The position numbers were made by a program, and so were the translations under genes. Under the pieces are notes generated by a model that was given only the letters and a program-made list of their open reading frames with translations, did no database searches and was not told the origin of the DNA. This document shows, piece after piece, positions 34,538-39,984 of a DNA stretch of 39,984 bases. Position 1 is the stretch's first letter. The number at the start of each line of letters is the position of its first letter. Location: assembly GCA_002470825.1 (NCBI GenBank), contig DKOR01000021.1:1-39984 (forward strand), given 5' to 3'. Source of the DNA: Thiotrichaceae bacterium UBA7357. Lineage in GTDB: Bacteria; Pseudomonadota; Gammaproteobacteria; Eutrophobiales; Eutrophobiaceae.

Positions 34538-34906
34538 CTAAAGTACCTCCGGCGCAAGAGATACAATCTTCATAAATTGTTCTCCCCGTAGTTCTCGAGT
34601 TACTGGTCCAAAAATACGTGTGCCAATTGGTTGTAACTGACCGTTCAGTAATACAGCTGCATTACCATCAAATCTAATCAACGATCCGTCTGCCCTTCTA
34701 ACACCTTTACGTGTACGTACAACGACAGCATTATAAACATCACCTTTTTTAACTTTTCCGCGAGGAATAGCTTCTTTTATACTTACTTTGATGACATCAC
34801 CGACGTTAGCATATCGTCGCTTTGAGCCACCCAATACTTTTACACACATCAGACGTCGTGCGCCGCTGTTGTCTGCTGCATCAAGCATTGTTTGCATTTG
34901 AATCAT
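34538..34906 (-). CDS. rplN: 50S ribosomal protein L14 (uL14)
   Basis: Interface protein of the large subunit that contacts 16S rRNA helix 14. The 122 residues contain the conserved AADNSGARRLMCVKVLGGS and the signature EAIPRGKVKKGDVYNAVVVR region. The start at MIQMQTML fits the family. It heads the classical spc group, 24 nt after rpsQ, yet no terminator or promoter is visible at that junction, so S10 and spc genes may be one transcript. Confidence 0.98.
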   Translation of the reverse strand: MIQMQTMLDAADNSGARRLMCVKVLGGSKRRYANVGDVIKVSIKEAIPRGKVKKGDVYNAVVVRTRKGVRRADGSLIRFDGNAAVLLNGQLQPIGTRIFGPVTRELRGEQFMKIVSLAPEVL

Positions 34907-34930
34907 TTGTGCTCTATCTCCCTGGACCAG

Positions 34931-35197
34931 TTATACAACTTGTGCCTTGCTGACGACTTTTTGTAAGCGCCAAGACTTATTTTTAGATAAAGGCCTTGAT
35001 GCTTCAATCACAACAATGTCGCCTTCATTACACTCGTTAGTTTCATCATGGGCTAACAATTTTGTTGAACGACGCATAAATTTTCCATATAACGGATGCT
35101 TGACTCTACGTTCAACAAGTACCGAAATAGTTTTGTCCATTTTACTACTTTTTACAGTACCTGTTACCGTTCTTGCTTGTGTTGATTCAATACTCAT
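34931..35197 (-). CDS. rpsQ: 30S ribosomal protein S17 (uS17)
   Basis: Early-binding protein of the 16S rRNA 5' domain. It has 88 residues, with GTVKSSKMDKTISVLVERRV (about 13-32), HPLYGKF (about 34-40) and IVVIEASRPLSKNKSWRL. Its ATG overlaps the rpmC stop by 4 nt. Confidence 0.98.
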   Translation of the reverse strand: MSIESTQARTVTGTVKSSKMDKTISVLVERRVKHPLYGKFMRRSTKLLAHDETNECNEGDIVVIEASRPLSKNKSWRLQKVVSKAQVV

Positions 35198-35400
35198 ACT
35201 TCATTACCCGATGCGATTTTTTTTTCATTAATAAGTGTGTTGAGACGTGCAATATTGCGGCGAGTTTTTTTTATTTCACTAGGCTTATCTAGTTGGCCCG
35301 TACCTTTTCTCATACGCAAGTTAAATTGGGAACGTAACTCTTCCAATAAAATATTTTGCAACTCCTCAGCTGTCTTTTCTCTCAATTCTGCTGCTTTCAT
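35194..35400 (-). CDS. rpmC: 50S ribosomal protein L29 (uL29)
   Basis: Two-helix protein near the exit tunnel, part of the docking site for trigger factor and SRP. The 68 residues begin MKAAELREKTAEEL and contain the signature KKTRRNIARLNTL (about 44-56). It shares one base with the rplP stop (TAATG) and overlaps rpsQ by 4 nt, a tightly coupled three-gene group. Confidence 0.97.
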   Translation of the reverse strand: MKAAELREKTAEELQNILLEELRSQFNLRMRKGTGQLDKPSEIKKTRRNIARLNTLINEKKIASGNEV

Positions 35401-35813
35401 TATAGTACCGTCCTTGCAACAAAAGTTGTCTTAATCGGCAACTTGGCTGCAGCTAGTTCGAAGGCTTCTCGAGCTAATTCTTCAGGCACTCCCTCCATTT
35501 CATAAAGCATTCTGCCTGGTTGAATTTGAGCTACCCAATATTCCACATTACCCTTACCTTTTCCTTGTCTAACTTCCAAAGGCTTTTTGGTTATAGGTTT
35601 ATCAGGAAAAATTCTTATCCATACCTTAGCACCACGTTTCACTTTACGCGTCAATGCACGTCGTGCTGCTTCAATTTGGCGTGCCGTTATGCGGCCTCTA
35701 CCAATAGCTTTCAAGCCAAATTCACCAAAACTTACTTTATTAGCAACGGTGGCAAGACCACGATTACGTAATTTACTTTGTTTTCTATATTTCGTTCTTT
35801 TGGGCTGTAACAC
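35400..35813 (-). CDS. rplP: 50S ribosomal protein L16 (uL16)
   Basis: Binds 23S rRNA near the A-site and peptidyl-transferase region. The 137-residue protein starts MLQPKRTKYRKQ and contains RGRITARQIEAARRAL (about 58-73). The start codon is GTG; AGGA 7 nt upstream (35821-35824) and the conserved first residues confirm it. The 38-nt spacer after rpsC is wider than most in the cluster but holds no recognisable element. Confidence 0.97.
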   Translation of the reverse strand: MLQPKRTKYRKQSKLRNRGLATVANKVSFGEFGLKAIGRGRITARQIEAARRALTRKVKRGAKVWIRIFPDKPITKKPLEVRQGKGKGNVEYWVAQIQPGRMLYEMEGVPEELAREAFELAAAKLPIKTTFVARTVL

Positions 35814-35851
35814 GTTAAATTCCTATTAGTTGCTTGCTATTAACTTAAGCC

Positions 35852-36556
35852 TTAACTTGTTTTTTTTCGGATTTTATTTTTACTGCCTTCTTCTTTTTTT
35901 GCTTCTTCTTCTATGACTTGTTCATGTCCAAGAAATACTTCTCCTTTAAAAATCCAGACCTTAACGCCTATAATTCCGTAAGTTGTGTTTGCTTCTGCTG
36001 TGCCATAATCAATATCAGCTCGAAGTGTGTGAAGAGGCACACGTCCTTCTCTGTACCATTCTGTTCGGGCGATTTCAGCTCCATTCAGGCGACCACCAAC
36101 AGTAATCTTTATCCCTTGCGCACCTAAACGCATCGTGTTTGTAACGGCACGCTTCATAGCGCGACGAAACATAATACGTCGTTCAATTTGTTGCGCAACA
36201 CTTTCAGCAACAAGATAAGCATCTAGTTCTGGCTTTCGAATCTCTTCTACACTGACATGTGCAGGGACGCCCATCATTTTTGAAATCTCAAAACGAAGCC
36301 GCTCAATATCTTCACCTTTTTTACCAATCACAATACCTGGTCGAGCTGTGTGAATAATCACACGTGCATTACCCGCAGGTCTTTCAATCTGAATTCGGCT
36401 GACTGAGGCATTAGCTAATTTCTTTCTAACATATTCTCTAACCTTCAAATCCGCATGTAAATAATCAGCGTAATCCTTGCTATCTGCATACCAAGTTGAT
36501 GTCCAGTCTTTAATAATACCGAGGCGTATCCCCGTTGGATGTACTTTTTGACCCAT
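35852..36556 (-). CDS. rpsC: 30S ribosomal protein S3 (uS3)
   Basis: Small-subunit protein at the mRNA entry tunnel, with helicase-related contacts. The 234 residues include the KH domain (about 39-110) with IVIGKKGEDIERLR (about 75-88) and the C-terminal domain with GVKVWIFKGE. The tail is basic; the coding strand there has a run of eight A, a possible slippage spot, but the frame is intact. It is 1 nt after rplV. Confidence 0.98.
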   Translation of the reverse strand: MGQKVHPTGIRLGIIKDWTSTWYADSKDYADYLHADLKVREYVRKKLANASVSRIQIERPAGNARVIIHTARPGIVIGKKGEDIERLRFEISKMMGVPAHVSVEEIRKPELDAYLVAESVAQQIERRIMFRRAMKRAVTNTMRLGAQGIKITVGGRLNGAEIARTEWYREGRVPLHTLRADIDYGTAEANTTYGIIGVKVWIFKGEVFLGHEQVIEEEAKKEEGSKNKIRKKTS

Positions 36557-36557
36557 A

Positions 36558-36902
36558 CTATTTATTAGTCTCCGTTTCAGATACCGTAACTATAAGATGA
36601 CTGGTCCTCTTTATGATTCTATCAGCACGGCCTCGCGCACGAGGACGTAAGCGTTTCATGGTAGGACCTTGATTTACCTGTATTTCACTAACTCTGAGCT
36701 CATCAATATCGGCACCATCATTATTCTCAGCATTAGCAATCGCGGACTCAAGTACCTTTTTGATAATATCTGCACCTTTTTTGTTACTAAATGCGAGTAG
36801 ATTAATTGCATTCCCAACTGCCAAACCACGGATTTGATCTGCCACTAGACGCAATTTTTGCGGTGACGAATGAGTAAATTTAAGTGTTGCTGAAGTTGCC
36901 AT
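36558..36902 (-). CDS. rplV: 50S ribosomal protein L22 (uL22)
   Basis: Large-subunit protein whose long beta hairpin lines the exit tunnel. It has 114 residues with SSPQKLRLVADQIRG (about 12-26) and the hairpin tip QGPTMKRLRPRARGRA (about 78-93), the site of macrolide-resistance changes elsewhere; it looks wild type. It is 15 nt after rpsS. Confidence 0.98.
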   Translation of the reverse strand: MATSATLKFTHSSPQKLRLVADQIRGLAVGNAINLLAFSNKKGADIIKKVLESAIANAENNDGADIDELRVSEIQVNQGPTMKRLRPRARGRADRIIKRTSHLIVTVSETETNK

Positions 36903-36917
36903 ATTTTTTTCTAATAA

Positions 36918-37187
36918 TTAAGATTTTCTATCTGCAATATGTCCACGAAAAGTACGTGTTAACGCAAATTCACCTAATTTATGTCCCACCATATTTTCAG
37001 AGATATAAATAGGCATATGAACACGACCATTGTGCACACCTATAGTCAAACCAACCATCGCAGGCATAACCATGGAACGACGAGACCAAGTTTTTATTGG
37101 ACGTTTATCGTTACTTTCTTTTGCTGTTTTCACCTTTTTTTCAAGATGATGGTCAATAAACGGACCTTTTTTAATTGAACGTGGCAC
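36918..37187 (-). CDS. rpsS: 30S ribosomal protein S19 (uS19)
   Basis: Head protein of the small subunit forming bridges to L5 and binding with S13. The 89-residue protein opens with the invariant MPRSIKKGPFIDHHL and has the signature VGHKLGEFALTRTFRGH (about 68-84). The start is GTG, confirmed by that N-terminus and by AGAGGA 6 nt upstream (37194-37199). It is 15 nt after rplB. Confidence 0.98.
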   Translation of the reverse strand: MPRSIKKGPFIDHHLEKKVKTAKESNDKRPIKTWSRRSMVMPAMVGLTIGVHNGRVHMPIYISENMVGHKLGEFALTRTFRGHIADRKS

Positions 37188-37202
37188 GTGTGTTCCTCTA
37201 GT

Positions 37203-38024
37203 TTATTTTCGTTTACGAACGATTAATTTATCTGTTCGCTTGTTCTTTCTTGTCTTATAACCTTTGGTTGGTGTTCCCCAAGGGCTTACCGGATGGCGTC
37301 CACCGGAGGTACGTCCTTCACCACCCCCATGAGGATGATCTACCGGGTTCATTGCCACACCCCTAACAGTAGGACGAACACCACGCCAACGTTTTGCACC
37401 GGCTTTACCTAATGAACGCAACGAATGCTCTCCATTGCTTACCTCTCCAACTGTTGCCCGACAATCTGCTAAAACTTTTCGCATTTCACCAGAACGCAAT
37501 CTCAAGGTTGCGTGTTGACCTTCTTTTGCGATCAACTGAACCGATGCACCTGCACTTCGAGCAATCTGAGCACCCTTACCTGGCTTTAATTCTATGCAGT
37601 GAACTGTTGTACCCAGCGGAATATTACGTAAAGGCATACAATTACCGACCTGAATTCCTGACTCAGTTCCCGACATAACAAGACTCCCTTCTTTCACGCC
37701 ATTCGGGGCAATTATATAGCGTCTTTCACCATCGACATAAAGCAATAATGCAATATGAGCTGTTCTATTCGGGTCATACTCAATACGTTCGATTTTCGCC
37801 TGCACTCCATCTTTGTTACGCTTGAAATCAATTATGCGATAGCGTTGCTTTGAACCACCGCCTCGATGACGTACAGTAATACGACCATTATTATTACGGC
37901 CTGAGTGTTTTTTTTGACTCTCCAATAATGGCTCATAAGGCTTGCCTTTATGTAACTCCGGACTTACAACCTTAACCATTGAGCGGCGACCTGGAGATGT
38001 CGGTCTTGGTTTAACTAATGTCAT
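37203..38024 (-). CDS. rplB: 50S ribosomal protein L2 (uL2)
   Basis: Core large-subunit protein near the peptidyl-transferase centre and needed for subunit association. Its 273 residues show GRITVRHRGGGSKQRYR (about 48-64) and the signature NPVDHPHGGGEGRTSGGR (about 226-243), which contains the conserved histidine near position 230. It is 12 nt after rplW. Confidence 0.99.
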   Translation of the reverse strand: MTLVKPRPTSPGRRSMVKVVSPELHKGKPYEPLLESQKKHSGRNNNGRITVRHRGGGSKQRYRIIDFKRNKDGVQAKIERIEYDPNRTAHIALLLYVDGERRYIIAPNGVKEGSLVMSGTESGIQVGNCMPLRNIPLGTTVHCIELKPGKGAQIARSAGASVQLIAKEGQHATLRLRSGEMRKVLADCRATVGEVSNGEHSLRSLGKAGAKRWRGVRPTVRGVAMNPVDHPHGGGEGRTSGGRHPVSPWGTPTKGYKTRKNKRTDKLIVRKRK

Positions 38025-38036
38025 AATATATACCTA

Positions 38037-38333
38037 TTAAGCCCCCATGAAATCTATATCAAAACCAGGTTTTAATTTGACATAGGCTTTTTTCCAGTTA
38101 ACACGTTGTCCTGCTCTACGTGCGAACATTTTTTTCTTTCCTTTTACATTCATAACTTGAACTGACATTACTTCAGAACCATCAAACATAAATTCAACAG
38201 CTTGTTTAATTTCAGGTTTGGTAGCATCCTTGGCAACTTTAAACACATATTGGTTATATGCCTCACCTATTAGTGTTGACTTTTCAGTCACACGTGGTTC
38301 AAGCAAAATTGTCATTAATCTTTCCTGATTCAT
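38037..38333 (-). CDS. rplW: 50S ribosomal protein L23 (uL23)
   Basis: Exit-tunnel protein that docks trigger factor and SRP. The frame is open to an ATG at 38342, but the family N-terminus (MNQERLMTILLEPRVTEKS) begins at 38333. There the ATG overlaps the rplD stop in the 4-nt ATGA arrangement, so the 98-residue form is preferred. The signature region near VMNVKGKKKMFARRAG (about 68-83) is present. Confidence 0.96.
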   Translation of the reverse strand: MNQERLMTILLEPRVTEKSTLIGEAYNQYVFKVAKDATKPEIKQAVEFMFDGSEVMSVQVMNVKGKKKMFARRAGQRVNWKKAYVKLKPGFDIDFMGA

Positions 38334-38947
38334 GATAACCATGCCTCAACTTTTTCTACAGCTGCTTTCGTCATCAATACTTTGTCAAAACCAATTAATG
38401 AATACGGGTCAATTTCATTAATATCAATCACATCAACTTTTGGTATATTTCTAACGCCCAGATAAAGATTCTCATTTAGTTCTTCAGTCACGATCAAAAC
38501 ATCATCAATATTAAGACTTGCCAATTTATCTTTAATCAATCTTGTTCTCGATTCATCCACATTGAATTCATCAACACAAATAAAACGTTCTTGTCGTATA
38601 AGTTCTGAAATAATAGACCGCATGGCTGCTCGATACATTTTTTTATTGAGTTTTTTACTATGATCTCTTGGTTTAGCAGCAAAAGTTATACCACCGCCAC
38701 GCCATATGGGGCTACGAATTGTCCCGGCTCGTGCTCGACCAGTTCCTTTTTGTGCAAACGGCTTCCTACCGCCACCGCGAACTTCAGCACGAGTTTTTTG
38801 TGCTTTAGTACCTGAACGTGCGCCTGCCAAGTACGAGGTCAATACCTGATGTATCAATGGTTCATTGAACTCGACAGAAAAAACGTTATCGGCAACGTTT
38901 ATAATATCTTTTTCGCCACTGCCTGATTTTTGAATCATAAGTTCCAT
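38330..38947 (-). CDS. rplD: 50S ribosomal protein L4 (uL4)
   Basis: Large-subunit protein with an extended loop into the exit tunnel; in E. coli it also represses its own operon through a leader RNA that would lie outside this window. The 205 residues include GARSGTKAQKTRAEVRGGGR (about 42-61), KPFAQKGTGRARAGTIRSP, and the DVLIVTEELNENLYLGVRN segment. It is 10 nt after rplC. Confidence 0.98.
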   Translation of the reverse strand: MELMIQKSGSGEKDIINVADNVFSVEFNEPLIHQVLTSYLAGARSGTKAQKTRAEVRGGGRKPFAQKGTGRARAGTIRSPIWRGGGITFAAKPRDHSKKLNKKMYRAAMRSIISELIRQERFICVDEFNVDESRTRLIKDKLASLNIDDVLIVTEELNENLYLGVRNIPKVDVIDINEIDPYSLIGFDKVLMTKAAVEKVEAWLS

Positions 38948-38957
38948 TATTACTATC

Positions 38958-39617
38958 TTATCCTTTGATATTCTTTTTGCGTGTCTTCACAGAAGGTTTA
39001 ATGACAACCTTACCGCCCTTAACCGAGGGTACTGAACCCTTAATCAAAAGTAGATTTCGAATATTATCAACACGAACTATTTCAAGATTTTGGGTCGTAC
39101 GCTGTACATTTCCCAAATGACCTGCCATTTTCTTTCCTTTAAAAACTCGTCCTGGGGTTTGACATTGGCCTATAGAGCCCGGCGCGCGATGAGACAGTGA
39201 GTTACCATGCGTATTACGTTGATGACTAAAATTATGTCGCTTTATCACACCCGCAAAACCCTTACCATTTGTGGTCCCAGTTACGTCGACTTTTTGACCA
39301 ACTTCAAACATATCAACCTTAATCTCTGCACCAGCAGTATATTGCTGAAGTTCATCATCATTCACTCGATATTCCAAAAGTCCCTCACCGGTTTCAATGT
39401 TAGCTTTAGCATAATTGCCAGCTTCTGATTTAGTCGAAGCAGATATTTTTTTTATCCCCCAAGAGATTTGCACAGCCGTATAACCATTTATTTCTGGTGT
39501 TTTCAAACTAGCAACATGATTAGGAGTCACTTCTACTACGGTTACAGGCACTGAATGTCCTTCTTCGCTGAACACACGTGTCATACCACGTTTTCGACCC
39601 ACTATTCCAATTGTCAT
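38958..39617 (-). CDS. rplC: 50S ribosomal protein L3 (uL3)
   Basis: Early assembly protein whose loop reaches the peptidyl-transferase centre. A GTG at 39629 opens the frame, but GGTGG at 39626-39630 (overlapping that GTG) lies 8 nt before the ATG at 39617. The family start TIGIVGRKRGMTRVF also begins there, so the protein is taken as 219 residues. The loop SHRAPGSIGQCQTPGRVFKG contains the glutamine that PrmB methylates in E. coli. Confidence 0.97.
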   Translation of the reverse strand: MTIGIVGRKRGMTRVFSEEGHSVPVTVVEVTPNHVASLKTPEINGYTAVQISWGIKKISASTKSEAGNYAKANIETGEGLLEYRVNDDELQQYTAGAEIKVDMFEVGQKVDVTGTTNGKGFAGVIKRHNFSHQRNTHGNSLSHRAPGSIGQCQTPGRVFKGKKMAGHLGNVQRTTQNLEIVRVDNIRNLLLIKGSVPSVKGGKVVIKPSVKTRKKNIKG

Positions 39618-39638
39618 TGTTTTGTCCACCAGTCTCTA

Positions 39639-39953
39639 TCAGTTAAGTTTAATCTGAACGTCAACACCTGCTGCCAAATCAAGCTTCATTAGCGCATCAA
39701 CAGTTTTATCTGTTGGGTTAACAATATCCATTAAACGTTTATGCGTACGAATCTCATATTGGTCGCGCGCATCTTTGTTGACGTGTGGCGAGATTAAGAC
39801 CGTAAAACGCTCTTTCTTCGTTGGCAAAGGTATAGGACCCTTAATTTGAGCACCTGTACGTCGTGCTGTTTCGACAATCTCTTTAGTAGATTGATCAATC
39901 AATCTATGGTCAAAAGCCTTAAGACGTATTCTGATTATTTGTTGTTCAGCCAT
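39639..39953 (-). CDS. rpsJ: 30S ribosomal protein S10 (uS10)
   Basis: Small-subunit head protein that also acts as NusE in transcription antitermination with NusB. The 104-residue protein is nearly the E. coli sequence, with RIRLKAFDHRLID (about 8-20), GPIPLPTKKERFTVL (about 39-53) and the DQYEIRTHKRLMDI stretch. It is the first gene of the S10 cluster. The 31 nt upstream reach the window edge, so its promoter and any L4-responsive leader are not included. Confidence 0.98.
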   Translation of the reverse strand: MAEQQIIRIRLKAFDHRLIDQSTKEIVETARRTGAQIKGPIPLPTKKERFTVLISPHVNKDARDQYEIRTHKRLMDIVNPTDKTVDALMKLDLAAGVDVQIKLN

Positions 39954-39984
39954 TTAATATTTACTCAATAATTTTAGAAACGAC

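Noticed and set aside
34832..35851. Breaks between S10 and spc groups, or an internal promoter near rpsQ-rplN or rplP-rpsC
   Set aside because: Spacers of 24 and 38 nt hold no hairpin with a T-run and no clear promoter pair.
38334..38342. ATG start three codons upstream for rplW
   Set aside because: The inner ATG matches the family N-terminus and forms an ATGA overlap with rplD; the outer one has no properly spaced ribosome binding site.
39618..39629. GTG start four codons upstream for rplC
   Set aside because: The ribosome binding site overlaps this GTG and is correctly spaced for the ATG at 39617.
1..39984. CRISPR arrays, tRNA or rRNA genes, insertion sequences, prophage or defence genes
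   Set aside because: None were recognised on reading the spacers and the gene set; a tRNAscan, Infernal and repeat search would settle it.

Overview
The window looks like the chromosome of an AT-rich gammaproteobacterium (roughly 35-40% G+C by eye, not computed). The evidence is gene order. The ribosomal cluster runs rpsJ ... secY-rpmJ-rpsM-rpsK-rpsD-rpoA-rplQ with no adk, map or infA inside it. The ybeD-lipB-lipA, dacA-rlpA-mltB-rodA-mrdA, mreBCD and gatCAB groups are the blocks known from Pseudomonas-like gammaproteobacteria. Genus cannot be told from the sequence. No tRNA, rRNA, CRISPR array, insertion sequence, prophage or integrase was seen.

Layout. (1) 12-3078, minus strand: guaB-guaA, the two-step route from IMP to GMP. 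(2) 3193-5374, plus strand: xseA and an overlapping M23 peptidase gene. (3) 5381-8034, minus strand: ybeD-lipB-lipA plus an ElyC-like (DUF218) membrane protein, i.e. lipoate synthesis with one envelope gene. (4) 8035-9478: AT-rich spacers around a small DUF4389 membrane-protein gene. (5) 9479-11176, plus strand: a yadG-yadH type ABC exporter. (6) 11195-20848, minus strand: a compact run mreB-mreC-mreD-mrdA-rodA-mltB-rlpA-dacA-dat-queD, covering the elongasome scaffold, its glycan polymerase and transpeptidase, peptidoglycan trimming enzymes, a D-amino-acid aminotransferase and a queuosine-pathway enzyme. (7) 21095-24327, plus strand: gatC-gatA-gatB, the tRNA-dependent amidotransferase. (8) 24392-25870, minus strand: selO. 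(9) 25871-26440: noncoding AT-rich gap. (10) 26441-39953, minus strand: the complete S10-spc-alpha ribosomal protein clusters, 28 genes from rpsJ to rplQ, closed by a strong intrinsic terminator.

Genes transcribed together are very tightly packed (many 4-nt stop/start overlaps, spacers often below 20 nt). This contrasts with the loose 8.0-9.5 kb region. Several starts are not ATG: rodA (TTG), mreC (TTG or ATT), selO, rpsS and rplP (GTG). For rpsD, rplC and rplW the longest open frames overstate the protein, and corrected starts are given.

Nothing here is clearly a new biological system; this is mostly core genome. The points most worth a second look are the start codon of mreC, the addition of dat and queD to the elongasome run, the DUF4389/ABC block that separates that run from the lipoate genes, and the conserved redox cysteine pair in SelO.
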